Shown piece after piece: positions 41,888-51,189 of a stretch of 64,000 nucleotides of DNA (the stretch's first letter is position 1; every line of letters begins with the position of its first letter). Location of the stretch: positions 434,001 through 498,000 of the forward strand of contig NZ_MZNT01000002.1 in assembly GCF_002042965.1 (NCBI RefSeq), in the 5' to 3' direction. Made by a program: the position numbers and the translations under genes. A model generated the notes under the pieces. It saw nothing but the letters and a program-made list of their open reading frames with translations, was not told the origin of the DNA and searched no databases. The stretch is from Paenibacillus sp. 32352 (lineage in GTDB: Bacteria; Bacillota; Bacilli; Paenibacillales; NBRC-103111).

Positions 41888-43009
41888 ATGAACCCAATCT
41901 ATAAACCATTATTCCAATCGTATACTTTTCCAAGCGGTGTCCAATTGAGCAACCGAATTGTGATGGCTCCCATGACAAATTGGTCCTCGAACCCAGACGG
42001 CACTGTTACGGACGAGGAGATCCAGTATTATGAACGACGCTCCGGTCAAGTGGGCATGGTCATCACGGCTTGCGCTTATGTCACTCCTAATGGGAAAGGA
42101 TTTCACGGGGAGTTCAGTGCGGACAGCGATGAAATGATCCCAAGCTTACGCAGACTGGCGTCAGCGATCAAGGACAAGGGCTCGAAGGCTGTGCTCCAAA
42201 TTTTTCACGGGGGGCGGGAGTGTCCACCTGAATTAGTTCCTCAAGGAGACGTAGTCAGCGCCGGCAGCGTACCCAGCTCGCAAAATCCATCCGTTACGCC
42301 TCGGGCACTCTCGAGTGAAGAGGTAGCTTCTATAATTAAAGATTTTGGGGAAGCTACAAGAAGAGCCATTGAGGCGGGCTTTGACGGGATTGAAATTCAT
42401 GGAGCGAACGGATATCTGATTCAGCAGTTTTTCTCCCCGCATTCCAATACTCGTGAAGATGAGTGGGGAGGCAATCTGAAGAAAAGGATGGCGTTCCCGC
42501 TTGCTGTAGTCGATGAGGTGAAGCGAGCTGCTAAGCGTTATGCGAAGAGTTCGTTTTTGATCGGCTATCGTTTCTCCCCTGAAGAAGCGGAGCGTCCAGG
42601 AATTACGATGACGGATACGTACGAACTGGTAGAAGCCTTATCAAACAAAGGACTGGATTATCTGCATGTGTCCCTAATGGATTTCTGGTCTAATGCCAGA
42701 AGCGGGGATGAGCTGGATCGCCCAAGAATGGAATTGATTAAGGAAAAAGTAGCCGGCCGTGTCCCATTGATAGGTGTGGGCTCTATTCATACCGCAGAGG
42801 AAGCTTTGAAGGCTTATGATGCCGGTATTCCGCTTATTGCGCTTGGCAGAGAGCTGCTTATCGATCCGGATTGGGTTCAGAAGGTAGAAGAAGGTCTGGA
42901 AACGGAAATCGAAGTTACCCTGAAGAAGGACGCCCAGGAACGTCTAGTGATTCCTTCTCCTTTGTGGAACGGCATTATGAATGCCCCCGGTTGGTTACCT
43001 GTTGAATAG
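41888..43009 (+). CDS. Old yellow enzyme family NADH:flavin oxidoreductase
   Basis: ATG 41888 follows GGAGGAGG (41872-41879). 373 residues: N-terminal NRIVMAPMTNWSSN with the FMN-contact Pro-Met, QIFHGGREC (a His-Gly-Gly variant of QLxHxGR), FGEATRRAIEAGFDGIEIHGANGYLIQQFFSPHSNTREDEWGG with the substrate-binding His-x-x-Asn, and VPLIGVGSIHTAEEALKAYDAGIPLIALGRELLIDPDW near the C-terminus. It binds FMN and reduces activated C=C bonds. First gene of an operon with an iron alcohol dehydrogenase and an SDR enzyme. Confidence 0.93.
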   Translation: MNPIYKPLFQSYTFPSGVQLSNRIVMAPMTNWSSNPDGTVTDEEIQYYERRSGQVGMVITACAYVTPNGKGFHGEFSADSDEMIPSLRRLASAIKDKGSKAVLQIFHGGRECPPELVPQGDVVSAGSVPSSQNPSVTPRALSSEEVASIIKDFGEATRRAIEAGFDGIEIHGANGYLIQQFFSPHSNTREDEWGGNLKKRMAFPLAVVDEVKRAAKRYAKSSFLIGYRFSPEEAERPGITMTDTYELVEALSNKGLDYLHVSLMDFWSNARSGDELDRPRMELIKEKVAGRVPLIGVGSIHTAEEALKAYDAGIPLIALGRELLIDPDWVQKVEEGLETEIEVTLKKDAQERLVIPSPLWNGIMNAPGWLPVE

Positions 43010-43048
43010 GATCTGAACTGATGAAATATAGGAGGCGGCTTAAACGGA

Positions 43049-44212
43049 ATGAACTCATTTGTTTTTCAAAATCCGACGAAGCTTATCTTCGGTAAAGGAC
43101 AGCTGGAGCAATTGGCGACGGAGGTTCAAGCTTACGGCAAACGGGTACTGCTAGTTTATGGCGGAGGAAGCATCAAGCGCAATGGTTTGTATGATAAAGT
43201 GATGGGCAGCTTGAACGGCATCGGTGCCCAAGTGACCGAATTAAGCGGCGTTGAGCCGAATCCCCGGCTCACAACGGTGCATAAGGGAGTAGATTTATGC
43301 CGTAAACATCAAATCGATCTCATTCTTGCTGTGGGCGGGGGAAGCGTCATCGACTGCTCCAAAGCTATTGCGGTAGGAGCTAAGTACGAAGGTGATGTGT
43401 GGGATATTATTACGCGTAAAGCAGCGGCGGCAGGGGCTCTTCCTCTTGGGACCGTATTAACGATTGCCGCAACGGGTTCGGAGATGAATGCGGGCTCTGT
43501 TATCACCAACTGGGAAACCAAAGAGAAGCTCGGTTGGGGAAGCCCGTACTCTTTCCCGAAGTTTTTGATTCTGGATCCGGAGCATACGATCTCCTTGCCG
43601 GCAGACCAGACGGTCTACGGAATGGTGGACATTATGTCCCACGTGCTGGAGTCCTATTTCCATCACGTCCCGAGTACTCCAGTACAGGACGGCTTCTGCG
43701 AAACCATTTTGAGAACAGTGATAGATACGGCTCCGAAGCTGCTTCAAGACCTGCAAAGCTTTGAGCATCGTTCGACGATTATGTACTGCGGAACGATGGC
43801 GTTGAACGGTGTGCTCAGCATGGGCATTCGCGGCGATTGGGCAACCCATAATCTGGAGCATGCCGTATCTGCAGTCCATGATATTCCGCACGGAGGCGGC
43901 CTGGCCATTCTGTTTCCCAATTGGATGAAATATAATCTGGATGCAGGTGTGGAACGCTTCAAGCAATTCGCGGTCAATGTGTTTGGCGTTAGCACAGAGG
44001 GCAAATCGGATCGCCTCATCGCAGAGGAAGGAATTGAAGCTTTGCGTTCATTCTGGACATCCATCGGCGCGCCTAGCCGTCTGAAGGATTACCAGATTGA
44101 TGAAACATCGGTTGAAACTATGGCCGATAAGGCCATGATCTATGGAGATTACGGTCATTTTCGCAAGCTGAACCGCGAGGATACTGTTGCCATTTACAGA
44201 ATGTCTCTATAA
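43049..44212 (+). CDS. Iron-containing alcohol dehydrogenase (YugJ/BdhA-like)
   Basis: ATG 43049 follows GGAGGCGG at 11-12 bases. 387 residues: [17 protein letters not shown] opening, [39 protein letters not shown] (NAD(P) phosphate loop), [19 protein letters not shown], and the metal ligands in [10 protein letters not shown] and [27 protein letters not shown]. The family reduces aldehydes or ketones with NADPH, as in butanol dehydrogenases. 39 bp after the flavin oxidoreductase and 44 bp before the SDR gene. Confidence 0.94.
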   Translation: MNSFVFQNPTKLIFGKGQLEQLATEVQAYGKRVLLVYGGGSIKRNGLYDKVMGSLNGIGAQVTELSGVEPNPRLTTVHKGVDLCRKHQIDLILAVGGGSVIDCSKAIAVGAKYEGDVWDIITRKAAAAGALPLGTVLTIAATGSEMNAGSVITNWETKEKLGWGSPYSFPKFLILDPEHTISLPADQTVYGMVDIMSHVLESYFHHVPSTPVQDGFCETILRTVIDTAPKLLQDLQSFEHRSTIMYCGTMALNGVLSMGIRGDWATHNLEHAVSAVHDIPHGGGLAILFPNWMKYNLDAGVERFKQFAVNVFGVSTEGKSDRLIAEEGIEALRSFWTSIGAPSRLKDYQIDETSVETMADKAMIYGDYGHFRKLNREDTVAIYRMSL

Positions 44213-44256
44213 GCGAATGCGGCTGATTTCGAAGAAATATAGTGGAGGCGCTCCAT

Positions 44257-45015
44257 ATGAAGCTATCCGGTAAAGTTGCTGTCATCACAGGTGCCGCGTC
44301 GGGTATGGGAAGAGCTATGGCCGAGCTATTTGCGGCGGAAGGTGCAAAAGTGGCCGTGTCCGACCTCCAGTTAGAGGCTGCCCAAACCGTAGTAACGGGG
44401 ATTGAGGGCAAAGGCGGTCAGGCTATCGCGATTGCTGCTAATGTAACGAAAGAGGACGATATTCAGCGGCTGATCGATACTACGGTCAAGGAGTATGGTA
44501 CCGTCGATATCTTGGTTAACAATGCCGGAATTATGGATAACTTTGTCCCGGCTGCCGATCTGACAGATGAGCTGTGGGAGCGGGTCTTCGCCATTAATAC
44601 GACGGGACCCATGAGAACCATCCGCAAAGTGCTTCCCATCTTTACCGGGAAAAAAAGCGGGGTCATCGTTAACGTGGCATCCGCAGGAGGGCTTTATGGC
44701 TCCAGGGCAGGCGCCGCGTATACGGCGGCTAAGCACGCTGTTGTCGGGCTTACGAAGAATGTAGGCTTTCAGTATGCGAGCCTGGGGATTCGCTGCAATG
44801 CGATTGCGCCAGGGGGAGTCAATACGAATATCGGCACAACGATCAGCTCACCCAATGCATTCGGGATGGAAAGAGCGATGGCTGGCATTAACCTGAATCC
44901 CCGTACGGGAGAGCCGGAGGAAATAGCTAAGGTAGCGTTGTTCCTCGCATCGGATGACGCAAGCTTTGTCAACGGTACGGTTATAACGGCGGATGCAGGC
45001 TGGACAGCCTACTAA
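44257..45015 (+). CDS. Short-chain dehydrogenase/reductase
   Basis: ATG 44257 is eight bases after GGAGG; an in-frame ATG five codons upstream overlaps that site. 252 residues: cofactor motif TGAASGMG, acidic SDLQ after strand 2 (NAD preference), NNAG, catalytic Ser in VNVASAGG, YTAAK (Tyr-x-x-x-Lys), and the closing ASFVNGTVITADAGWTAY. A classical SDR, probably a 3-hydroxyacyl or alcohol dehydrogenase. Together with its two neighbours it may reduce an unsaturated carbonyl compound stepwise (inference). The operon ends at a strong terminator. Confidence 0.94.
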   Translation: MKLSGKVAVITGAASGMGRAMAELFAAEGAKVAVSDLQLEAAQTVVTGIEGKGGQAIAIAANVTKEDDIQRLIDTTVKEYGTVDILVNNAGIMDNFVPAADLTDELWERVFAINTTGPMRTIRKVLPIFTGKKSGVIVNVASAGGLYGSRAGAAYTAAKHAVVGLTKNVGFQYASLGIRCNAIAPGGVNTNIGTTISSPNAFGMERAMAGINLNPRTGEPEEIAKVALFLASDDASFVNGTVITADAGWTAY

Positions 45016-45037
45016 AAAAGAGAAATAGGGATTCATG

Positions 45038-45068
45038 ACGTCAGCCGAGCTTCGGCTGGCGTTTTTTT
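45038..45068 (+). terminator. Terminator of the redox operon
   Basis: ACGTCAGCCGA pairs with TTCGGCTGGCGT (one G-U) and is followed by TTTTTTT. Confidence 0.88.
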
Positions 45069-45245
45069 CTGTTTTGGTCTACTGTGGATTCCGGAAGAAA
45101 ATCGCAGTGTTTCTATCTGTCCGTATTGTCACTTTATGTCCATATTTTGCCAACGATTCTGTCGGTTTTTGGATTTCTAGGAGGGATTTGTCTTGCCTGT
45201 GTCGAATTCGTAAGGACATTATCGGCATAGGGAGTTGGAGAGCAA

Positions 45246-46541
45246 TTGTTACGTTATAAAGTGATTTGCGCAGCCGTTGGCTCTTTTCTGCTTATCGGCG
45301 CGCATAATGCTACCCCAATACACGCTCAGGAGAGAGCGGAGGGAACAGCAGTCCTCATTCCAAGCAATAAAGCGCCAATCAATCAGCGTGATGAGAAGGT
45401 TCAAAAATCATTTGCGAGAAGCACAGTCGATCGGCTGAATGTTCGTACAAAGCCTGATTTGTCTTCATCCATCCTCTTGATGATCGGGCCATCGAACAGG
45501 TACGAGGTAATAAAGGAGCAGGGCGACTGGGTACAGATTCAGCTGCCGGAGGAGAAAGCCGGTTGGGTATTCCGGGAATATATCGAATATGAGCCCTCCG
45601 TATCAGCCGTAAGCAAACCAGAGAAGGCTGAACCTGAGCCCAAGGAAACCGCACCCGGCGAACCTTCGAAGCAGAAGGCGGTCGTTCATATTACCGACGT
45701 TACGAATTTACGCAGCGGTCCCGGAACGGACTACGATATTACAGGCAAAGCCAAGCCGGGTGACTCTTATCCTATTGTGGATACCAAAGGCGAATGGTAT
45801 GTCGTTTCTCTCCCAGATCAAACCAAAGCGTATGTTGCAAGCTGGGTCGTACAGACAGAAACGGCAAGGCCGGTTGTACCTTCTACATCAGCTGCTAACA
45901 AGGCGTCCGCGCCACAACTATATATTTATCATACTCATAATCAGGAATCATGGAATCAGGTGGCCAGCATCAAGAAAGGCTCTTCGGTTGATGATCCTAA
46001 TTTGAACATCACCCTGGTCGGGAAACGGTTAGAGCAGCGTCTGCAGGAGAAAGGAATCCCTGCATTAGCCGGTAATGACGATATCGCGGAAAAGCTGAAA
46101 CAGCAGAAGCTGGGCTTTTCTTCGGCATATGCCGTTTCCCGTCAATCCGTTCAAAAAGCAATCAATACGTATCCTACCCTTACTTATTTCTTCGATATTC
46201 ACCGAGATGCGGATGTTCCGCGGGATAAAACAACGATCACCATCGATGGAAAATCATATGCCCGCATTTTGTTTGTCATTGGTACGGCACACTCCGGTTA
46301 CGTTGAGAACAAAGCGTTCGCCGAGAAGCTCGACAAGCTGCTGGATGAGAAATATCCCGGTCTTTCCCGGGGCGTTCTTACGAAGAGCTCCCATCAAGGC
46401 AATGGAGAATACAATCAATCCGTTGCGCCGGGAAGCTTGCTGCTGGAAATAGGGGGCACGAACAATACCCTGCAGGAAAGCCTGCAGACTGCGGAAGCTT
46501 TGGCAGATGTTTTTGCGGAATACTACGGCAAAGAGAAATGA
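45246..46541 (+). CDS. SpoIIP-type cell-wall hydrolase fused to two SH3b domains
   Basis: TTG 45246 follows GGAGTTGGAG. 431 residues: Sec signal peptide (KVICAAVGSFLLIGA..., cleavage near HAQ), SH3b repeat 1 (about 58-117, VDRLNVRTKPDLSSSILLMI), a Pro/Glu-rich linker, SH3b repeat 2 (about 148-208, TDVTNLRSGPGTDYDITGKA), then the SpoIIP domain (about 223-430) with IYHTHNQESW, FFDIHRDAD and SLLLEIGGTNNTLQES holding the metal/catalytic residues. SpoIIP is an amidase/endopeptidase used in engulfment, usually membrane-anchored and without SH3 domains. This version should be secreted and wall-bound, and may act outside classical engulfment. Confidence 0.9.
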   Translation: MLRYKVICAAVGSFLLIGAHNATPIHAQERAEGTAVLIPSNKAPINQRDEKVQKSFARSTVDRLNVRTKPDLSSSILLMIGPSNRYEVIKEQGDWVQIQLPEEKAGWVFREYIEYEPSVSAVSKPEKAEPEPKETAPGEPSKQKAVVHITDVTNLRSGPGTDYDITGKAKPGDSYPIVDTKGEWYVVSLPDQTKAYVASWVVQTETARPVVPSTSAANKASAPQLYIYHTHNQESWNQVASIKKGSSVDDPNLNITLVGKRLEQRLQEKGIPALAGNDDIAEKLKQQKLGFSSAYAVSRQSVQKAINTYPTLTYFFDIHRDADVPRDKTTITIDGKSYARILFVIGTAHSGYVENKAFAEKLDKLLDEKYPGLSRGVLTKSSHQGNGEYNQSVAPGSLLLEIGGTNNTLQESLQTAEALADVFAEYYGKEK

Positions 46542-46591
46542 TCGGTTTTGAAGGCGGATCATAATTCATGGCGGAAGGAGGGAGCTACAGT

Positions 46592-47524
46592 ATGCTCCCT
46601 AAAGTTGTTCTAGAAGATTTGAAAAAGTTCATTGAGACTCACGAGCTTGATGAACGAACGGCAAAGCTAGTCGCTGACCACGCAGAGCTTTCACTTCAAT
46701 ATAAACTTACGGAGGAAGAGGATTATTCGTCCATAGGAAATAGCCGGATTGCGGGATGCCCGGATCTGCCTCCATCCATAGATTGGCCGATTGATTCCGA
46801 TGGGGAATACTGGACCTTCATTGCCCAAATCAATCTGGAGGAGCTTCCCGTTTTGCCATTTGACGGGTTTCCGAAGCGGGGTATTTTATACTTCTTCCTG
46901 GGCCTGGATGAACCTGCGTACAATATAGACCACCGGATTTATTATTACGACGGAGAGGTCAGCTTATTGAAAAAGACGGAACCGCCGGAGGGGCTGGAGG
47001 AAATAGCTGCGGAGTATCGCGGTTTTGTTTCACATAAGATATCCTTTGATCCTGTCTGGACTTTGCCTGAGCAGATGAGGGACATATTGATGGATGAGGT
47101 TCCTGAAGTATACGATAAGCTTGAGCATCATAGCGATACTTTATGGGGGCAATTTGAAAGCTGGGCGGGAGATACGCCGCTTGACGCTTACTTATGCCGC
47201 AACGGGATGGAGGATCTTCTTTTCAAGTATTATAAAACTGTGGAAGAAGTTCAGCGGGAGGCTAATGAGGCTGAAGCGAGAGGCAGCGTGGATTACGCAC
47301 AGCGACTACGTACCCAAGTCATTCCCCAGCTGGAGGGCTACCTCGCCAATGAGGATAAGCATAAGCAAGGGGCCAAGAGCTGGCATCCTCTATTATCCGT
47401 TTCGTCATTGGACGAAGCAGGCATGTGCTGGTGGGATGCCGGAATTCTTGAATTTTTCATCGATAAATCCGACCTGGAGCGGCTGGATTTCAGCCGAACT
47501 TATGTCAATTTGGCAACGAGCTAA
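46592..47524 (+). CDS. YwqG family (DUF1963) protein
   Basis: ATG 46592 follows AAGGAGGGAG; ATG 46568 has no ribosome site. 310 residues, soluble and acidic. The YwqG/DUF1963 pattern is visible: NSRIAGCPDLPPSIDWPIDSDGEYWTFIAQINLEELP, FPKRGILYFFLG, and a C-terminal SWHPLLSVSSLDEAGMCWWDAGILEFFIDKSDLERLDFSRTYVNLATS. The function is unknown; family members are often near contact-dependent toxin or SMI1-like immunity genes, but no toxin is seen here. Confidence 0.88.
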   Translation: MLPKVVLEDLKKFIETHELDERTAKLVADHAELSLQYKLTEEEDYSSIGNSRIAGCPDLPPSIDWPIDSDGEYWTFIAQINLEELPVLPFDGFPKRGILYFFLGLDEPAYNIDHRIYYYDGEVSLLKKTEPPEGLEEIAAEYRGFVSHKISFDPVWTLPEQMRDILMDEVPEVYDKLEHHSDTLWGQFESWAGDTPLDAYLCRNGMEDLLFKYYKTVEEVQREANEAEARGSVDYAQRLRTQVIPQLEGYLANEDKHKQGAKSWHPLLSVSSLDEAGMCWWDAGILEFFIDKSDLERLDFSRTYVNLATS

Positions 47525-47583
47525 CGGAAACAAAACTTCCTAAACTGCGTCTATAAGGAAAAGGGACGAAGGGAAGAGTAGCG

Positions 47584-48012
47584 ATGAACTGTTCGGAACA
47601 TATTCAAACAGAGTCCGTCAGAAAATGTCCGAGCTGCAAACAATTTTTATGCCGAAGCTGTATCGATGCGGGTCATTGCCGGCATTGCGGCTGGATGCTG
47701 TCAAGGAAGACGAGGGAGTTCATCCGGTTAACCGGTGTTTTCTGGACGGTGCTCATCGTGGTCTGGGCTGTACTAATAGGGTATGGATATTCTCATTTTA
47801 CCGGGTTTGCTTCTAACGGCCCGATCTATTTTCTACTGATTACCGTGTCACTGCTTCCTTTATACATAGCGCTGGCTTTTTCTTTTAAGTTCTATTTGGA
47901 GGCAGGCTGGTTGGGAAAAAAGCACTCTTGTCTGATCCTCCTGTTCCTGCTGCTGGCCATATGGCTGTTCCGGTTTGTGGTTCTTCCATTAAGCAGCTAT
48001 GATATTGATTAA
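47584..48012 (+). CDS. B-box-like zinc-finger membrane protein
   Basis: ATG 47584 follows GAAGGGAAGAG. 142 residues: an N-terminal Cys/His cluster (CSEH, CPSCKQFLCRSC, GHCRHC) with the spacing of a compact B-box or RING-like zinc module, then three membrane helices (about 52-73, 79-101, 112-134) and a short tail. The zinc domain faces the cytoplasm if the positive-inside rule holds (SRKTRE before helix 1). The function is unknown. It may be co-transcribed with the YwqG gene 59 bp upstream. Confidence 0.8.
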   Translation: MNCSEHIQTESVRKCPSCKQFLCRSCIDAGHCRHCGWMLSRKTREFIRLTGVFWTVLIVVWAVLIGYGYSHFTGFASNGPIYFLLITVSLLPLYIALAFSFKFYLEAGWLGKKHSCLILLFLLLAIWLFRFVVLPLSSYDID

Positions 48013-48047
48013 TCCTTATCTGATAATGGAATCTACTAACGCCTATC

Positions 48048-48074
48048 AATCCGCGTCTCTACGCGGATTTTTTT
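48048..48074 (+). terminator. Terminator after the zinc-finger gene
   Basis: AATCCGCGT pairs with ACGCGGATT, followed by six T. Confidence 0.88.
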
Positions 48075-48153
48075 ATGTTTTACTACATAGTAAAAGGGCC
48101 GTCGAAATCATTCGACAGCCGCTTACGTTCGGTACCATCCGTAGAGGGCAGTC

Positions 48154-49386
48154 TCAGCCGCGTTGTTCAAAAAGCTTGATAATCTCGATAATGACTTGGG
48201 TTGCTTTTTCCATATTATCTACCGAGACGAATTCATACCGGCCATGATAATTCTCCCCGCCTGTAAAAATATTCGGGGTAGGCAGCCCCATGTAGGACAA
48301 CTGCGAACCGTCCGTTCCGCCGCGGATCGGTTCAATAACAGGCTCGATACCCAGACTTACCATTGCTTCTCGCGCGATATCTACAATGTGGCGGACAGGC
48401 TCTATTTTCTCCCGCATATTGTAGTACTGATCCTCGATTTCTACCGTGACGCGTCCTTTCCCGTACTGATCCTCCAGGGACGCCGCAATTTGGGTCATTA
48501 GCTGTTTGCGGTTGTTAAAGGACGTTTTGTCAAAATCTCTAATCAGGTAATGAAGCTTGGTTTCTTCCACATCCCCCTGCATAGATATCAAGTGGAAAAA
48601 GCCCTCATACCCTTCCGTATGCTCCGGTGCCTCTTGCGCAGGCAGTCTTCCATTAAACTCCATCGCAATCTTCGCGGAATTGACCATTTTTCCTTTAGCC
48701 GTTCCCGGATGTACAATTTTGCCTTTGCATGTCACAAGCGCACGCGCCGCATTGAAGCTCTCGTACTGGAGCTCGCCAAGAGGTCCGCCATCCACGGTGT
48801 ATGCATAGGAAGCGTCGAAGGCGGCGACATCGAAGCGATGCGGCCCTCTGCCGATCTCCTCATCCGGGGTGAAGGCTACGCGGACTCTGCCGTGTTTGAT
48901 CTCGGGATGTTGAACCAGGAACGCCATCGCGGTCATAATCTCGGCGATACCCGCTTTATTATCGGCTCCGAGTAAGGTAGTCCCATCCGTCGTAATTAAC
49001 GTATGGCCAACATAGCCGGCTAATGCCGGGAAATCCTGGGGAGACAGTACGATCTGCTGCTCTTTATGTAAGATAATATCCTTGCCGTCATAGCCTTCTA
49101 CAACCTGCGGCTTGACTCCCGCCCCGGTAAAATCCGTAGCAGTATCCATATGGGCCATAAAGCCGATCGTCGGTATGTCTTTGTCAGAATTGGAGGGAAG
49201 TGTGGCCATAACATAGCCGTTGTCGTCCATCGTTACGTCCGACATTCCGATGCTTTTCAGCTCATCGACCAGCTTTTGCGCAAGCGTCAATTGGCCGGGA
49301 GTCGTAGGACAGGTCTTGCTGCTTGCATCCGATTGCGTATCGATTTGGACGTAGCTTGTCAATCGTTGGATAAGTTGATCTTTCAA
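48154..49386 (-). CDS. pepT: Peptidase T (tripeptide aminopeptidase)
   Basis: The start is TTG (49386), ten bases after AAAGGAGA on the minus strand, giving 410 residues, the normal PepT length. M20 family metallopeptidase motifs: [13 protein letters not shown] (zinc His and catalytic Asp), [16 protein letters not shown] (bridging Asp), [18 protein letters not shown] (catalytic and metal Glu), [60 protein letters not shown]. It cleaves the N-terminal residue of tripeptides in the cytoplasm. Probably monocistronic. Confidence 0.96.
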   Translation of the reverse strand: MKDQLIQRLTSYVQIDTQSDASSKTCPTTPGQLTLAQKLVDELKSIGMSDVTMDDNGYVMATLPSNSDKDIPTIGFMAHMDTATDFTGAGVKPQVVEGYDGKDIILHKEQQIVLSPQDFPALAGYVGHTLITTDGTTLLGADNKAGIAEIMTAMAFLVQHPEIKHGRVRVAFTPDEEIGRGPHRFDVAAFDASYAYTVDGGPLGELQYESFNAARALVTCKGKIVHPGTAKGKMVNSAKIAMEFNGRLPAQEAPEHTEGYEGFFHLISMQGDVEETKLHYLIRDFDKTSFNNRKQLMTQIAASLEDQYGKGRVTVEIEDQYYNMREKIEPVRHIVDIAREAMVSLGIEPVIEPIRGGTDGSQLSYMGLPTPNIFTGGENYHGRYEFVSVDNMEKATQVIIEIIKLFEQRG

Positions 49387-49483
49387 AGCGAATTCATCTC
49401 CTTTTGTATCATTATAAATCAATTCCGGGGGAAGACAAAGAGGAGGTGAATAAGCAATAGCTCCAGGGGGCGCAGCTTCTTTT

Positions 49484-50284
49484 CTAGCGCTCCACTCGCG
49501 GCGTGGCGGGATTACAAGGCGGTGCAGGAATTTCGCCGGATTGTGCGAGCTTTTTCAAATAATAGCATTCCTCGCGGTACATATGATCGGGCATTAATGG
49601 GTTCAAGCTGCTCAGCAGCTCCTTATTCAATTCCAGCTCCTCCAGCTCTTTTAAGAAGGCCATGAATATCGTTAATTCTAGGTTGACGTCTTGATGAAAT
49701 TTAATGAATGAAGGATACTGACTTCTCATCGTACGCAGATAACCGGCTAATTCTACCGATTTTAAATAAAAATCAATAAATTGCTTTTCGAATGCTTTGC
49801 TCTTGGCAATCCATTGTCTCTCTGTGGGGTCCAAATCGCTGGAAAGAGCGGTAGCGTGGTAAATTGCATCAGACAACCAGATCAAATCGTGGTGAAGAGG
49901 AGGATAATGCGGAACGGGCTTGCCCGCGAGAAGCTCGTCGAGAATGCGGACATATTCCTCCAGCTCATTGACCATATGGTTCAGAAAGGTAGGCGTTAAA
50001 TTCATTTTGACGGACTTCAGCAGATTTCTCTCCAGCAGGTTCAGTTTATAAGCACGAAGACGGATGGTGGCTTGATAGGCAGCATGATTCAGTTCCGAGA
50101 GCTGGGCTTGATCCAGCGGGCCGCGGGAGCGCTCAAGCAGCGTATCAAACTGGCGTATGAATTGGCCGGACTGCTCGATATCTTTACTTTCGGAGGAAGA
50201 TAACGTGCTGTGTATAAACCGTGAATGATCGCCCAAAATTTGCAGCCAAAACTGATGCTCGAAGACGGCATTCGGGTCCGCCAT
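49484..50284 (-). CDS. DUF2935 family protein
   Basis: ATG (50284) is about nine bases after AGGGG on the minus strand; ATG 50317 upstream has no ribosome site. 266 residues, all-helical, with two homologous halves: [25 protein letters not shown] and [43 protein letters not shown]. Conserved His/Glu residues at the starts of the helices suggest a metal-binding ferritin-like bundle ([20 protein letters not shown]). The function is unknown; the family is common in spore-formers. Confidence 0.85.
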   Translation of the reverse strand: MADPNAVFEHQFWLQILGDHSRFIHSTLSSSESKDIEQSGQFIRQFDTLLERSRGPLDQAQLSELNHAAYQATIRLRAYKLNLLERNLLKSVKMNLTPTFLNHMVNELEEYVRILDELLAGKPVPHYPPLHHDLIWLSDAIYHATALSSDLDPTERQWIAKSKAFEKQFIDFYLKSVELAGYLRTMRSQYPSFIKFHQDVNLELTIFMAFLKELEELELNKELLSSLNPLMPDHMYREECYYLKKLAQSGEIPAPPCNPATPRVER

Positions 50285-50522
50285 ATGGATCAACCCCTTA
50301 TAGTTATTATGTTCCAATTTATGAGAGCGATCCTCAAGCTATTCGCGACAAGCTGAACGGATGACACCAAAAGGAAAAGGTAATTCACTCAAGAAATGAA
50401 TTTCAGAGCATAATGGAAGCATATTTCTGAGAGGTTCTAATTCACCTTCAGAGCCTTAAAGATGGGGTTGCAGCGTGCTTAAATGTACTGGCGCGGGCAC
50501 TTTTGAGGAATCTCAACAAAAA

Positions 50523-50546
50523 AAGAAGAGGAGTAACCCTCTTCTT
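50523..50546 (-). terminator. Terminator of the collagen-like gene
   Basis: On the minus strand AAGAAGAGG pairs with CCTCTTCTT and is followed by TTTTTT; the stem overlaps the stop codon. Confidence 0.85.
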
Positions 50547-51120
50547 AAGAAATTCGCAAAATAGTTAATGTTGGGTTGTGATAAAATACGGTATTACCTA
50601 CTTGGCCTACCGCGACAACAGATAGAGCGTTGCCAGCAGTTAGCTGAGCAATTTGAGTAGAACTTAAATTAAAACTAAAACCTGCAACTCCCGAGGGCAT
50701 GAGGCTAGAAATGGACGCCGGTCCAAAACTTCCATTATCAACAGCGAACCCAATAGAAGCGCCATTACCAGTATTTGTAATTCCAGATATCGTTAGGCTA
50801 AAGGAAATTAAATATATACCTGATTCAATTATTGTTATGGTATTAGTCGTTGTATCTGGTGTGGTATTGAATGAGGGGCCAATGGTTAAAAATTCGATTT
50901 TTTCTCCTACTACAACAGGGTTTACAGATCCAACGCTATACATTGACCCAAATGTTTGAAAGCCAATTGGTCCAGTCGGTCCAGTAGGCCCAACAGGGCC
51001 TGTTGCTCCGTGTGGCCCCGGAGGTCCTGGGGGTCCTGTCAATCCAGTCGGACCCGTTGGCCCAGTCGGACCTGTCGGTCCCGTTGGGCCGGTTATGCCA
51101 GTTAAACCTTGATCCCCCAC
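50545..51120 (-). CDS. Collagen-like spore-surface-type protein (GXT repeats, BclA-like C-terminal domain)
   Basis: GTG (51120) is eight bases after GGAG on the minus strand; ATG 51135 has no ribosome site. 191 residues: about 16 Gly-x-y triplets dominated by GPTGPTG, then a 130-residue beta-rich domain ([14 protein letters not shown]...[20 protein letters not shown]...[11 protein letters not shown]...LTILRIS) resembling the trimeric TNF/C1q-like heads of BclA-type exosporium proteins. It should form a collagen-like trimeric stalk with a globular head on the spore surface. A sigma-K-type promoter supports late mother-cell expression. Base composition is lower in G+C in the head domain than in neighbours, and a decayed integrase lies adjacent. 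Confidence 0.88.
   Translation of the reverse strand: MGDQGLTGITGPTGPTGPTGPTGPTGLTGPPGPPGPHGATGPVGPTGPTGPIGFQTFGSMYSVGSVNPVVVGEKIEFLTIGPSFNTTPDTTTNTITIIESGIYLISFSLTISGITNTGNGASIGFAVDNGSFGPASISSLMPSGVAGFSFNLSSTQIAQLTAGNALSVVAVGQVGNTVFYHNPTLTILRIS
50958..51108 (-). repeat. Collagen triplet repeat (Gly-Pro-Thr)
   Basis: Nine-base unit coding Gly-Pro-Thr, repeated with substitutions ([15 protein letters not shown]). Such arrays expand and contract readily. Confidence 0.85.
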
Positions 51121-51149
51121 AAGTATCAACTCCATTTATCATCTTGTAC

Positions 51150-51176
51150 TATTTTATGTCTATCAAATCGAAAAGT
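51150..51176 (-). promoter_or_regulatory. Sigma-K-type promoter of the collagen-like gene
   Basis: On the minus strand AC, a 16-bp spacer and CATAAAATA match the recalled sigma-K pattern (AC, N16-17, CATANNNTA). It lies 30 bp before the GTG start. Confidence 0.6.
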
Positions 51177-51189
51177 AATGGATACTTTT

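Noticed and set aside
50958-51108. The short repeats in the collagen-like gene as a CRISPR-like array
   Set aside because: The nine-base unit is in frame and codes Gly-Pro-Thr triplets with no spacers.
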